A stretch of DNA of 64,000 bases, taken from the NCBI GenBank assembly GCA_025499625.1, contig JAFMVD010000020.1:1-64000 (forward strand). The letters are read 5' to 3'. The stretch comes from Carboxylicivirga fragile. Lineage in GTDB: Bacteria; Bacteroidota; Bacteroidia; Bacteroidales; Marinilabiliaceae. The notes under the pieces are model-generated. The model made no database searches. It worked only from the letters and a program-made list of their open reading frames with translations, and was not told the origin of the DNA. Made by a program: the position numbers and the translations under genes. Of the stretch, positions 21,873 to 31,750 are shown in pieces (positions within the stretch are counted from its first letter, which is position 1; each line of letters begins with the position of its first letter).

Positions 21873-23647
21873 AAATACATCAAACTTAAAATAGTAACCG
21901 TTACAATCATATATAAGATGGTTAGTGGAAATCCAATTTTAAAGAAATCCTTAAAATTATAGCCTCCAGGCCCATATACCATCAAATTGGTTTGATAACC
22001 AATGGGAGTAATAAAATTGGCCGCTGCTGCAAAAGAAACAACTAATACAAAAGGCATTGGATCGAATCCAAGATTTTTAGCGGCTGTAACAGAAATTGGA
22101 AATAAGATGGCGACGGCAGCCTTGTTTGTAATGTAAGCTGCCAATACAGAGGTAATAAGGTATATTCCTATCAATAAGGAAACCCTGCCAAAAGGTAGAA
22201 AAACAGAAATAACAAAATTAGCAATCATATCCGCCACTCCCGTTTTCATCATGGCTGTACCCAATGCTAGAGAGAGAGCTATGATTACACCTAAATTATA
22301 ATCAATACTCTTAGGCAAATCCTTTGCCGACACTACCTTCAGCAAATTGATCATTGCCAAAACAATTAATAAACCAAGGAAGAGTGGTACCAATTTTACA
22401 GCAGCTAAGAAAATAGCCAACAAGGTGCCTCCAAATAAGGCCCAAATCTTGTATCGCTCCGGTTTACGCAATTCTTTCACACGAGATATCACATAGAAGT
22501 CGATCTGATTTTGAATGTGTGAAGTAAAATTATCACCAGCTAACAACAACAGTACATCACCCGCTTTTAATTTCAAATCATCTATAGCACCTTTAATTCG
22601 TTCTCCATTTCGATGAACTGCGAGTAATGCAGAATCATAATTACCTCTAAAATAAATATCTTTTACCTGTTTAGATATCAAGGAGCTATTGTGCGATATC
22701 ACTATTTCAACAATTTGTGATCGTTTCAACTTCGACATCATCCCCACCGACGGCACAACCAGATCACTGGTATCGGCTAAAAGTCGAGCAATATTAGTAT
22801 GATCGCCAGCAAAGCGCAATAAATCACCCTCCTCCAAAACAAAATTACCTTCACGAATTTGAAAGATCTCTTTTCCACGACAAATCTCCACAACCAGCAA
22901 TCCATATTTACCTTTAATATCAACGTCTTTAAGCACCTTTCCAATTAAACTCGACTGGTTCCTAACTTCCGCTTCAACAAGGTAAGTTCGTTCCGACTCC
23001 TTAAAAACGTCAATTACCGTAGTCCGATTTGGCAACAACCTGTAACTAAAGAAATACAAATACAAGAATCCAAGAATTAACATAGGGAAACCCACCCAAA
23101 AGAAATCAAACATCTCCAATTGCCTCATACCTGGAATGATGTCCTGATCATTTACCATACCACCTACAATTAAGTTGGTAGACGTTCCAATTAAAGTAAC
23201 ACAACCGCCAAGAATAGCAGCATACGATAAGGGAATTAATAATTTGGATGATGGTACATTATTACGCTTACTCCACTGGTGTACATAGGGCATCATAACC
23301 GCAACCAAAGGTGTATTATTCAAGAATGCTGAAAAACCACCAACCCATAGCATCATTCGGAGTAAAAAGCTCTTATACGTGGATGAAACAGGAAAAATAC
23401 GTGCAAAGAATATTTCAATAACGGATGTTTGCCGAATGGCATCCCCCAAGAGTAATAACATAATAATGACCGCAACCTGTTCATTTGCAAATCCCGCCAG
23501 AATCTCCGAAGGTGTTAAGATTCCAAACACACCCAATGTCATTACTGCTATAAAAAATGTAAATGCCGCCCCCATCAATTCCTTGTATAAGGAAATCAAT
23601 ATGAAAGCAATCACCACAAAAACTATAATAACATCAAAATGCTGCAT
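21869..23647 (-). CDS. SLC13-family permease with two RCK-C (TrkA-C) domains
   Basis: Anion/dicarboxylate-type transporter of about 590 residues. Hydrophobic blocks at both ends carry the SLC13/CitM pattern, including GTSTNLIVGG in the first half and AAAANFITPIGYQTNLMV near the end. Between them sit two RCK-C domains (about residues 215-375) with the motifs SSLIGKVLKDVDIKGKYGLL and GDLLRFAG, then SSLISKQVKDIYFRGNYDSA and GDVLLLLAGD. Such proteins import dicarboxylates, sulfate or related anions with sodium; the substrate here is unknown. Start at the ATG at 23647 fits the first membrane helix. Confidence 0.85.
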   Translation of the reverse strand: MQHFDVIIVFVVIAFILISLYKELMGAAFTFFIAVMTLGVFGILTPSEILAGFANEQVAVIIMLLLLGDAIRQTSVIEIFFARIFPVSSTYKSFLLRMMLWVGGFSAFLNNTPLVAVMMPYVHQWSKRNNVPSSKLLIPLSYAAILGGCVTLIGTSTNLIVGGMVNDQDIIPGMRQLEMFDFFWVGFPMLILGFLYLYFFSYRLLPNRTTVIDVFKESERTYLVEAEVRNQSSLIGKVLKDVDIKGKYGLLVVEICRGKEIFQIREGNFVLEEGDLLRFAGDHTNIARLLADTSDLVVPSVGMMSKLKRSQIVEIVISHNSSLISKQVKDIYFRGNYDSALLAVHRNGERIKGAIDDLKLKAGDVLLLLAGDNFTSHIQNQIDFYVISRVKELRKPERYKIWALFGGTLLAIFLAAVKLVPLFLGLLIVLAMINLLKVVSAKDLPKSIDYNLGVIIALSLALGTAMMKTGVADMIANFVISVFLPFGRVSLLIGIYLITSVLAAYITNKAAVAILFPISVTAAKNLGFDPMPFVLVVSFAAAANFITPIGYQTNLMVYGPGGYNFKDFFKIGFPLTILYMIVTVTILSLMYF

Positions 23648-23793
23648 GTGTATGGGGTCAAATAATATGCTTATTTTTGTCAATTGCTTAAACAAACGCA
23701 AGCCAAGCAAAAATATGAATTAATAATGAATATTCGAATTTTAGTGAGATTACATGAGCGTTTGTTATTTATCCAGCATTGTTAGACACATTT

Positions 23794-23853
23794 ATGAAAC
23801 GAGCCATGAGAATTGCTTCACACACATGTGCATGATTTATTTTGGCAAGTTCC
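23794..23853. repeat. Dispersed repeat, copy 1
   Basis: This 60-base block reads ATGAAACGAGCCATGAGA, then TTCACACAC, then TTGGCAAGTTCC. An inverted counterpart lies at 41026-41084. It stands between the SLC13 and U32 genes. Two copies 17 kb apart in non-coding DNA suggest a repetitive extragenic element. Confidence 0.6.
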
Positions 23854-23883
23854 ATGTGGCAACAAAGAACAAAATACAAACAC

Positions 23884-25707
23884 ATGAATCGAAAAATAGA
23901 ATTATTAGCTCCAGCAAAAAACCTCGAATGCGGCGTTACAGCCATTAATCATGGTGCAGATGCTGTATATATTGGTGGTCCAGGTTTTGGCGCAAGAAAA
24001 CAAGCCGGTAATTCCGTTGAAGATATAGAAGAACTAATCAAACATGCTCATCTCTTTAATAGCAAAGTATATATTGCCATTAATACTGTGCTGTACGATA
24101 AAGAATTGAAAACGGCGCAGGAGTTGATTCATCAAATGTATCAGATCGGAGCCGATGCCATTATTATTCAGGATATGGGTCTATTAGAAATGGAACTACC
24201 TCCCATTCCAATTCATGCAAGTACACAAACCGATAATCGAACAGTAGAAAAAGTCAAATTTCTGGAAGAAGTTGGGTTTGATCAAGTGGTTCTTGCCCGT
24301 GAATTAAGTTTAAATCAAATAAATAAGATAAGCTCAAAAACAAATGTACCATTAGAATACTTCATACATGGTGCACTTTGCGTTTGCTACAGTGGCCAAT
24401 GCTATATGAGTGCAGCTATTAATGGGCGCAGCGCAAACCGTGGCGAATGCGCCCAACCTTGTCGATTAAAATATTCATTAAAAGACAAAAACGGCAAACT
24501 TATTTATAAAGACAAACACCTTTTATCATTAAAAGACCTGAATCAAACAAAAAATTTAGAACACATTATAGATGCCGGAATAACATCGTTTAAAATTGAA
24601 GGGCGCTTAAAAGATAAAGACTATGTTGCCAATATAACAGCTCATTACCGCCAGCAGCTAGACCAAATTATTGACAAAAGAAGTGACTTGGTAAAAGCCT
24701 CAAGCGGCAGAAGTATAAGTAAATTCAGTCCCGAACCACAAAAAAGCTTTAATCGTGGGTTTACTCATTATTATTTAAATGAAAGAAGTGATAAACCTTG
24801 GTCGATTCACACCCCTAAGGCTTTGGGAGAAAAGGTAGGGCGCATAACGCATATTGAAAATAAACATTTCGAAATAGATACAAACTTAACTCTTCACAAT
24901 GGTGATGGGCTTTGCTTCTTAAATAAAAAAAAGCAATTATCTGGTTTCAATATCAATACAGTTAATGGAAAACAAATAGTTCCAAACCAAATGAATGGTT
25001 TATCAAAAGGTCTTGAACTATACAGGAATCACGACATTAGTTTTCAGCAAGAAATAAATAAAAACCAAACGGTACGCAAAATTAACATAGACCTCTCGCT
25101 AGTTGAAACTAACAAAGAGCTAACTCTCAACTTATGTGACTCTGATGGCCTTATCAGTTCCAACACACTAGATATTTCAGATGCAGAATTGGCGAAGGAT
25201 GCAAACAAAACATTAACTCAAATAGAGAAACAATTATCAAAATTTGGCAACACACCTTTTGAAGTAAATAATCTTAGTATCGAATTCGACAACACTTGGT
25301 TCGTACCAATGTCGCAGCTCAATCATCTTAGACGAGAATTATGCGAACAACACATCTCAAAGCGCATTCGATTATACAAAAGAACAGAAAGAGCAATAAG
25401 TCCTAACAACATTCCTTTTCCAACAAAAAAAGTGGACTTTAAAGCAAACATCACAAATCAAAAGGCTAAAGAATTTTACGAGCGACACGGCGTTACATTA
25501 AGTGATTGGGGGTATGAAAAATCAGCCCCTCACTCTTCTATTGAAGTAATGAGTACCAAGCATTGCATACTATACATGGAAGGCAAATGCTTAAAAGAAC
25601 ACCCGGAAGCCAAAGGTTTACTTCCTCTCACACTATTTAATGAGAAAGACAGTTACCATCTCGCCTTTGATTGTCAAGCGTGTGAAATGAAAATAATAAA
25701 GGCATAA
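23884..25707 (+). CDS. Peptidase U32-family protein
   Basis: U32 collagenase-like family of about 607 residues. Core motifs are visible: KIELLAPAKNLECGVTAINH, GADAVYIGG, AQELIHQMYQIGADAIIIQD, IHASTQTDNR, FIHGALCVCYSGQCYMSA, NRGECAQPCR, GITSFKIEGRLKDKDYV. The four clustered cysteines probably bind an iron-sulfur cluster, as in relatives such as RlhA that hydroxylate 23S rRNA cytidine. The family is often annotated as protease, yet several members are RNA hydroxylases, so the function is uncertain. Start at 23884 (MNRKIELLAP) removes a spurious upstream extension. Confidence 0.9.
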   Translation: MNRKIELLAPAKNLECGVTAINHGADAVYIGGPGFGARKQAGNSVEDIEELIKHAHLFNSKVYIAINTVLYDKELKTAQELIHQMYQIGADAIIIQDMGLLEMELPPIPIHASTQTDNRTVEKVKFLEEVGFDQVVLARELSLNQINKISSKTNVPLEYFIHGALCVCYSGQCYMSAAINGRSANRGECAQPCRLKYSLKDKNGKLIYKDKHLLSLKDLNQTKNLEHIIDAGITSFKIEGRLKDKDYVANITAHYRQQLDQIIDKRSDLVKASSGRSISKFSPEPQKSFNRGFTHYYLNERSDKPWSIHTPKALGEKVGRITHIENKHFEIDTNLTLHNGDGLCFLNKKKQLSGFNINTVNGKQIVPNQMNGLSKGLELYRNHDISFQQEINKNQTVRKINIDLSLVETNKELTLNLCDSDGLISSNTLDISDAELAKDANKTLTQIEKQLSKFGNTPFEVNNLSIEFDNTWFVPMSQLNHLRRELCEQHISKRIRLYKRTERAISPNNIPFPTKKVDFKANITNQKAKEFYERHGVTLSDWGYEKSAPHSSIEVMSTKHCILYMEGKCLKEHPEAKGLLPLTLFNEKDSYHLAFDCQACEMKIIKA

Positions 25708-25711
25708 AAAA

Positions 25712-25739
25712 GGCCGATTTCCAAAGATAGAAACCGGCC
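25712..25739. terminator. Terminator after the U32 gene
   Basis: GGCCGATTTC (25712-25721) and GAAACCGGCC (25730-25739) form a stem with one A-C mismatch. A run of A before it and ACTATTTTATTC after it fit a terminator for either of the two convergent genes. Confidence 0.7.
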
Positions 25740-25766
25740 ACTATTTTATTCAGACAATCAACTTTT

Positions 25767-27797
25767 TCACCAATCTAAACTAACTTGAACGCCAGCTTTC
25801 ATCCATCTTCCAGGTTGTGGAACATTTCCTAAATCATAATAATGCGTATCAAATAAATTATTAGCATCAATAAATACTTTGTATTTCTTCTCACTCCATT
25901 GCAAACGAAGATCGGTTAACCAGAATGGCTTATAATCTACAATATCCATTGATGGGTATGATTCATAAGAACCTTGCCTATCCTGATATATTGTCTTTAC
26001 CGATAAACTTAACTTCTGAAACACACTCACATTTAGGCCAAGTGTCACTTTATTCTTTAGATAATCAAGCAAATAGACAGATTCATAATCCGCAGGCACA
26101 TCCCCATTAGCTTGATCAAGATATGAATAACCTACTTCAAAATAATTTAATAGAATATCGCCAAATAATGCATCAAAGTCTAAACGGCCATCAACCTGAA
26201 AACCAAACGTATTAATATCAGATAAGTTTCTTGGTGTATATGTTGCTTCACCACCAGCTTTACCCCAATCAATTACATTGTCTGCTTTTCGGAGATACAT
26301 ACTAGTTTGACCAGTTATCCAACTCCTTGATAACCTAAGGCCTCCTTCATATGTCCATGCCTCACCTGGCTTTAACTCAGGATCCCCTTCTGCAATAGGA
26401 CCATCGTAAAACAAATCAGTAAAAGTAGGTAAATTCAAAGCTTTATTAGCACTAGCAAAAACTTTAACATTATCATTAAACCAATAACTGGCATCAATAC
26501 CTGGGAAAAAATCAACTTTAAATCCTAATGATGAATTCCAATTCATTAATACTCCTGCGGAAACAGAAAAACGATTATAAGTGTAAACATGCTCAATGAA
26601 AGATGAGGCATTATTTCGGTGATATGATTTGTCGAACTGTGCATCATGTCCTGGCACATCAATTGGGTTTGCCATTAAATTACCCAAATTATTACTCCAG
26701 ACATTTTCTCCACGCATCTCTCCACCCAAAGAGGTAGTTCCTAAAAACCAAGGCATCGAAGCATTAACACTTGCTCCATAAACATCAGTTAAGTGATGAT
26801 TATCATAGAAGCTTGGGTCCTCTTTTTTAAGCATATAACGATCTTGATGTCTTCTCCAGTATAATTTAGGCGAAACCTTAACAATAGATCCTGCCGTTAA
26901 AGCGACAGAAGCAAATGTTGTTTTATTTGTCTCGAATTGATTAGGAAAACTTGCTGGATAAAAAGAATTGGCTCCGAATTCCTTTTTGCTTTGTCCTAGC
27001 TGAAAATCAAGCTTCTCATGTCCAAAATCTAATTGACCTTGGTAAAATAAACTATGACCTTTAAAGTCAGTATTATGGATATAGCCATCGCTTGAGGCAA
27101 TATCAGCAGCTACATAACTTTTTAATATACCAGTGTTAATGGTAGAATTGGCAGCAACATTGTAGAGCCCATGTTCGCCTGCCATGGCATTTACGGTAAG
27201 ATTATCATTCTTTTTTGAGCCAGTCACAAAATTTATGGCTCCACTAAAAGCTCCTGGCCCATATACACGAGCACCAGGTCCTTCCAATATTTCAACACGC
27301 TCAATGCTTTGCATGCTGACGGGTAGATTTAAACTAAGGTGACCTGTTTGCGGATCAGTAACATTAATGCCATTAAACAGAATCATCACCTGGTCGAATG
27401 AGCCGCCTCGAATACTCACGTCGGCCTGAATACCTAGCGGGCCACGTTGGCGAACATCTACATTTAAAGCATAACGTAACAAATCCTGAACGCTATGCAC
27501 TGGCAGGGATTCAATCTCCTTTCTGGAAATAACATGTAGAACGCGTCCCACCTCGGAGTAAACCGCTGGCGAACGACGAGCCGAAACCTCGACCTCCTCA
27601 AGATTTATTTTCTTATTTATCGAAGCAGTATCCGTTTGTGCAAAAGTTTGCTTCATACCAAACAAGCAAAAATAAGCCGCCATTAAAGTTCCTATTTTCA
27701 GCACTCGGTTTAAACTATTGAATATGGCATAGTTGTTGCCTTTCCACTGCTTAAAACACATCACATTCACACTAAAAAAATTATTCTTTTTCATCAT
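25767..27797 (-). CDS. TonB-dependent receptor, BtuB/Cir-like
   Basis: Outer-membrane siderophore/cobalamin-type receptor. After a signal region, the TonB box area and plug are seen in LEEVEVSARRSPAVYSEVGR, SVQDLLRYALNVDVRQRG, SIRGGSFDQVMILFNGINVT, and EGPGARVYGPGAFSGAINFV. A 22-strand barrel follows and ends KVFIDANNLFDTHYYDLGNV, PQPGRWMKAGVQVSLDW, the classical C-terminal signature. No cobalamin riboswitch was found upstream, and its ligand is unknown. Start at 27797 (or 27794), since the longer frame begins with non-signal residues. Confidence 0.85.
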   Translation of the reverse strand: MMKKNNFFSVNVMCFKQWKGNNYAIFNSLNRVLKIGTLMAAYFCLFGMKQTFAQTDTASINKKINLEEVEVSARRSPAVYSEVGRVLHVISRKEIESLPVHSVQDLLRYALNVDVRQRGPLGIQADVSIRGGSFDQVMILFNGINVTDPQTGHLSLNLPVSMQSIERVEILEGPGARVYGPGAFSGAINFVTGSKKNDNLTVNAMAGEHGLYNVAANSTINTGILKSYVAADIASSDGYIHNTDFKGHSLFYQGQLDFGHEKLDFQLGQSKKEFGANSFYPASFPNQFETNKTTFASVALTAGSIVKVSPKLYWRRHQDRYMLKKEDPSFYDNHHLTDVYGASVNASMPWFLGTTSLGGEMRGENVWSNNLGNLMANPIDVPGHDAQFDKSYHRNNASSFIEHVYTYNRFSVSAGVLMNWNSSLGFKVDFFPGIDASYWFNDNVKVFASANKALNLPTFTDLFYDGPIAEGDPELKPGEAWTYEGGLRLSRSWITGQTSMYLRKADNVIDWGKAGGEATYTPRNLSDINTFGFQVDGRLDFDALFGDILLNYFEVGYSYLDQANGDVPADYESVYLLDYLKNKVTLGLNVSVFQKLSLSVKTIYQDRQGSYESYPSMDIVDYKPFWLTDLRLQWSEKKYKVFIDANNLFDTHYYDLGNVPQPGRWMKAGVQVSLDW

Positions 27798-27989
27798 TAA
27801 AAAATTAAAATTATAAGAAGCCGCAAAGGTAAAAAAAAAGGAAAGCTGCACATGGTTATTAACCGTTAATTAGAGACTTATTCTACGACATTAAACCATG
27901 CCAGTGTTCTTTGCATTCAACTCGTTTAAGGATTATTTTAAAACCCCTTTATTTTTGATTAAATTAGCCTGCTATAACTGGTAAGAAAC

Positions 27990-29054
27990 ATGATACACAC
28001 AACACATAATTCACTGATTTCCATATTAACCTTTCTTTTTATATGCATTGGGGCAAGCGGGCAAGAATATTCAAAGAATGAAAATGGCTATGGCATCAAA
28101 GAAAAAATAGAGATTGAAGCGGATGGAATTAAGCTGCTGGAATTAAAAAATCAACACGGAAATATTACAATTGAAGGTTGGGACAAAGAAAATATTGAAA
28201 TACATACACTGATCAATGTTAACTCACCAGGACCAAATGGAGCCGAAGAAGTGCTTGATTTTATTTCTATTCAACGTGCCCAACTAGGAGAAAAATTAAT
28301 ATTTCGCACTCAATTTGATGAAGAGTTTTTCTCAAATTACCCATTCAACATCGAATACCACATTAAACTGCCAAGTCGATTAAACCTAAAAATTAAAAAT
28401 AAACTTGGTGATATAATCATTCAAAACATTCTTGGCCAAATCATTCTTGATCAATCATATGGCCGTTTACATTTGCTTCAATCAAATAATTTAATTCAGC
28501 ACGAACTTAAATTGAATTTTATTGAAGCTTTGGTTGAAAAAACAAACGCTGTTAATGGCACTTTTTCGAATTGTACTTTTAGTGCAGACAGCTTAATTCA
28601 ACTCGATGCTGAGAGTGAATATTCGATGCTAACAATAGAAAATAGCGCAAGAGCAGATATTAAATCATTTACAGACAGAATACAACTCAACAATTGCGAC
28701 AGTGCAACAGTACAGGGTAAGCAGTTAATCGCTCAATGCACAAATTTAAATAGCTACGGCCATTTTGAGATAAATAATGGCTTGCTAAATATCGACCTAA
28801 AAGAAAGTATTAAGCAATTAACGGTTTCAAATCAAAATGTCAACACAAGCATTAAAGTACCTGGCTCTTTAAGCTATCATTTAAATGGAGAAGTTACTAG
28901 TGGTAATTTTTCCCATCCCAATGCATCGTTGCTACGATTAATTAAAGAATACGATAAATTATCATTTTCCGGAAAAATTGGCAGCGACGAAATAGTCACT
29001 TCTGAGTTTATCTTATTTAACGAACATTCCGATTTAAACATTCAAAACAAATAA
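27990..29054 (+). CDS. Exported beta-helix-like protein (DUF4097-type adhesin region)
   Basis: Signal peptide ISILTFLFICIGASGQ, then about 330 residues of repeating short strands with N and D turns (IKLLELKNQHGNITIEGWDK, HLLQSNNLIQHELKLNFIEA, LQLNNCDSATVQGKQL), typical of right-handed parallel beta-helix or DUF4097-like proteins. No catalytic motif. First gene of a tight plus-strand operon: it is followed two bases later by aminopeptidase P. Its role is unknown. Confidence 0.6.
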   Translation: MIHTTHNSLISILTFLFICIGASGQEYSKNENGYGIKEKIEIEADGIKLLELKNQHGNITIEGWDKENIEIHTLINVNSPGPNGAEEVLDFISIQRAQLGEKLIFRTQFDEEFFSNYPFNIEYHIKLPSRLNLKIKNKLGDIIIQNILGQIILDQSYGRLHLLQSNNLIQHELKLNFIEALVEKTNAVNGTFSNCTFSADSLIQLDAESEYSMLTIENSARADIKSFTDRIQLNNCDSATVQGKQLIAQCTNLNSYGHFEINNGLLNIDLKESIKQLTVSNQNVNTSIKVPGSLSYHLNGEVTSGNFSHPNASLLRLIKEYDKLSFSGKIGSDEIVTSEFILFNEHSDLNIQNK

Positions 29055-29056
29055 CT

Positions 29057-30835
29057 ATGTCAGCAGCCGACCATATTTTTAAGTTAAGAAGTTATATGGG
29101 CTCACTAGGAGTTGATGCCTATATTATTCCGAGCAGCGATCCACATTTAAGTGAATATATTGCAGACCACTGGAAGTTTAGAGATTGGCTTTCGGGCTTT
29201 ACTGGCTCGGCAGGCACTTTAGTTGTTACAATGGAAGGTGCTGGTTTATGGACTGATTCACGCTATTTTCTTCAAGCCGAAACACAGCTGGACGAAGCTG
29301 AGATCACCTTATTTAAAATGGGGGAAGCTGACACGCCGGATTATAAAGATTGGCTAAGCGTGGAATTACACTCAGGAAGTGTTGTTGGCATTAACGGTAA
29401 AATGATAACCGTAAATGCTTATCGCGAATTGGCCAAAACACTAAAAAAAGTTGACATACGTCTGGATGGCAGACTTTCACTTGAAGATGAAGTTTGGGAA
29501 GGACGCCCTCCAATTCCGGAAGATGGTATTTTTGAATTAGAAACTAAATATTGTGGTGTCAGTCGAAAAGAGAAAATCCAATTCATAAGAAAGTTGATGA
29601 AGGAAAAAGGCGCTACACATTATGTGATTGCGGCTTTAGACGAGATTGCCTGGTTCTTAAATTTCAGAGGAACTGATGTCTCATTCAACCCTGTTTTCCA
29701 TTCCTATCTGATCATAACTGAAAATCAGATTAATCTGTTTATTGATCCACATAAATTAACTTCTACCTTAGGTAAACAGCTAACTAGCGAGGGAATTAAA
29801 ATATTCTTATACAACGATTTTTATGCCTTCATAAAAGACATGTTACAAGATTCAATAATTCTTGTAGATCCAAATCGTGTTAACAGTTCTGTTTTCAGTC
29901 ACCTCCCATCGCAAGCTGCAAAAATTGAAGAAGAGAGTTTGATAAACCAATTAAAAGCCATTAAAAATCCTACGGAAATAGATAACATTCGTAAGGCAAT
30001 GGTTAAAGATGGGGTGGCTGTAGTGCAGTTCCTTCACTGGTTAGATAGCGCTATTGGTAAAGAATATATTGATGAGTATTCTGCAGCAAAGAAACTGAAA
30101 TCATTTAGAAAGCAACAAGAAAACTATCAAGGCGATTCGTTTAATTCCATAAGTGGTTATGCCGGCAATGGCGCTATTGTTCACTATTCTGTTGAAAAAG
30201 ATTCGGCAGCAGAACTTAAACCTCAAGGATTTTATCTGATTGATTCAGGCGGTCAATACCTCGAAGGAACAACTGATATTACTCGCACAATAGCACTTGG
30301 CGAATTAAGTTCGGATGAAAAGAAAGATTTCACGCTAGTATTAAAAGGACATATAGCCCTCGACAAAGCAACTTTCCCACAAGGCACACGTGGTGTTCAT
30401 TTAGATATTTTAGCTCGTCAGGCACTTTGGAGTCAAGGCTTAAATTATGGACATGGCACCGGACATGGTGTTGGCCACTTCTTGAATGTGCATGAAGGCC
30501 CACAAAGCATTCGTCCACAAGACAATGGAGTTGAGTTGAAGGCGGGCATGATTACTTCGAATGAACCAGGGATTTATCGAGAGGGCAAACATGGAATTCG
30601 TATCGAAAACCTTATTCTTTGCAATAAGGCCTTAAGAAGCGAATTCGGTAATTTCATGAATTTCGAAACACTTACACTTTGTCCTATTGACTTAAATGCC
30701 GTTGATACAAACCTACTTACTGATGAGGAGAAGATCTGGTTAAACGATTATCATTCAAAAGTGAGAGATTTGCTAGAACAGCAACTTGAAGGTGATGTAA
30801 AAGAATGGTTAAAATTAAAAACTCAATCCATCTAA
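29057..30835 (+). CDS. Xaa-Pro aminopeptidase (aminopeptidase P family, M24B)
   Basis: Two-metal peptidase removing the first residue from peptides with proline in second position. The N-terminal creatinase-type domains (about 1-310) lead to a C-terminal pita-bread domain with metal ligands visible: DSGGQYLEGTTDITRT, GHGTGHGVGHFLNVHEG, TSNEPGIYREGKHGIRIEN. Length of 592 residues matches the eukaryotic-type long form also common in Bacteroidota. No signal peptide, so it acts in the cytoplasm. It is the second gene of the operon and 4 bases from the next. Confidence 0.92.
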   Translation: MSAADHIFKLRSYMGSLGVDAYIIPSSDPHLSEYIADHWKFRDWLSGFTGSAGTLVVTMEGAGLWTDSRYFLQAETQLDEAEITLFKMGEADTPDYKDWLSVELHSGSVVGINGKMITVNAYRELAKTLKKVDIRLDGRLSLEDEVWEGRPPIPEDGIFELETKYCGVSRKEKIQFIRKLMKEKGATHYVIAALDEIAWFLNFRGTDVSFNPVFHSYLIITENQINLFIDPHKLTSTLGKQLTSEGIKIFLYNDFYAFIKDMLQDSIILVDPNRVNSSVFSHLPSQAAKIEEESLINQLKAIKNPTEIDNIRKAMVKDGVAVVQFLHWLDSAIGKEYIDEYSAAKKLKSFRKQQENYQGDSFNSISGYAGNGAIVHYSVEKDSAAELKPQGFYLIDSGGQYLEGTTDITRTIALGELSSDEKKDFTLVLKGHIALDKATFPQGTRGVHLDILARQALWSQGLNYGHGTGHGVGHFLNVHEGPQSIRPQDNGVELKAGMITSNEPGIYREGKHGIRIENLILCNKALRSEFGNFMNFETLTLCPIDLNAVDTNLLTDEEKIWLNDYHSKVRDLLEQQLEGDVKEWLKLKTQSI

Positions 30836-30839
30836 TTAC

Positions 30840-31727
30840 ATGCTTTCAATCTGCATTCCGGTATACAACTACGACCTTCGTCCTTTAATAACTGAATTAA
30901 TTAATCAAGCCAGGGTTATAGATTTAAACATTGAAATAATTGTATATGACGATGGTTCTGACCAAAGTTTTAAGAATCTATTTGCAGAATTAAAAACTAT
31001 AAATGAAGTTCGGTATTATGAAGCAGCAGAAAACATAGGATGCGCCGCCACACGAAATCAAATGGCGGTTTGGGCTAAGTTTTCTAATATACTTTTTATA
31101 GATAGTGATTCTGCTTTGCCAAAAAACTACCTTAAGAAATATCAACCATTATTAAAAAGCGACATTTTAATAACTTATGGAGGACGTGTGCACCCCATAA
31201 AGTTACCGTCGGCAGATAAATCCTTAAGATGGAAAGTTGGTAAAAAAAGGGAAGATTTTAACGCTGAACAAAGGCGAATTATTCCCAACAAAAGTTTTAT
31301 GTCCAACAATTTTCTGGCTAAAAAAGAACTATTTGATAAAGTTAGCTTTAACGCAAGCATTAAACGATCGGGGCATGAGGATACAATGTTTGGTATTGAG
31401 CTTGAAGAAAAAGGAATATGCATTAATCACATTGATAATGCTGTCACACATATTGGTCTGGAGAGTAACGATGAATTCATATTAAAAAACAGAAACCGAC
31501 TAGAAACCTTAAAACTCATAATGAGTGTTAAGCAAAACAACAAGCTGGTAAAAAAAAGAATAAAAATTATCAAGTATTATGAACTTAGCAAGTTGGCAGG
31601 CTTATTGCCTATCATTAGATTTGCATATCGAAAAACCAATAAAGCAATTGAAAAATCAATGCATTCAAAGAGTCCAAATTTGTGGCTGTTCGATTTTTAT
31701 AAATTAGGTTATTATTCAACACTTTGA
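30840..31727 (+). CDS. Glycosyltransferase family 2
   Basis: GT-A fold sugar transferase. Motifs: SICIPVYNYDLRPLI at the start, IIVYDDGSDQSF as the nucleotide-binding strand, CAATRNQMAVWA, and the DSD motif IDSDSALPKNY that binds metal and nucleotide sugar. A C-terminal segment with a basic patch (NNKLVKKRIKIIK) may contact membrane or acceptor. Substrate cannot be read. It overlaps the next frame's upstream region slightly but the true neighbour begins 24 bases later. Confidence 0.85.
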   Translation: MLSICIPVYNYDLRPLITELINQARVIDLNIEIIVYDDGSDQSFKNLFAELKTINEVRYYEAAENIGCAATRNQMAVWAKFSNILFIDSDSALPKNYLKKYQPLLKSDILITYGGRVHPIKLPSADKSLRWKVGKKREDFNAEQRRIIPNKSFMSNNFLAKKELFDKVSFNASIKRSGHEDTMFGIELEEKGICINHIDNAVTHIGLESNDEFILKNRNRLETLKLIMSVKQNNKLVKKRIKIIKYYELSKLAGLLPIIRFAYRKTNKAIEKSMHSKSPNLWLFDFYKLGYYSTL

Positions 31728-31750
31728 TCAGAATAACAGAAATTACAATC

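Noticed and set aside
27852-27989. Cobalamin riboswitch before the BtuB-like receptor
   Set aside because: The 5' region is only about 140-190 bases, and no B12-box (GCCACTG-type sequence in the right place) or conserved core was seen on the minus strand.
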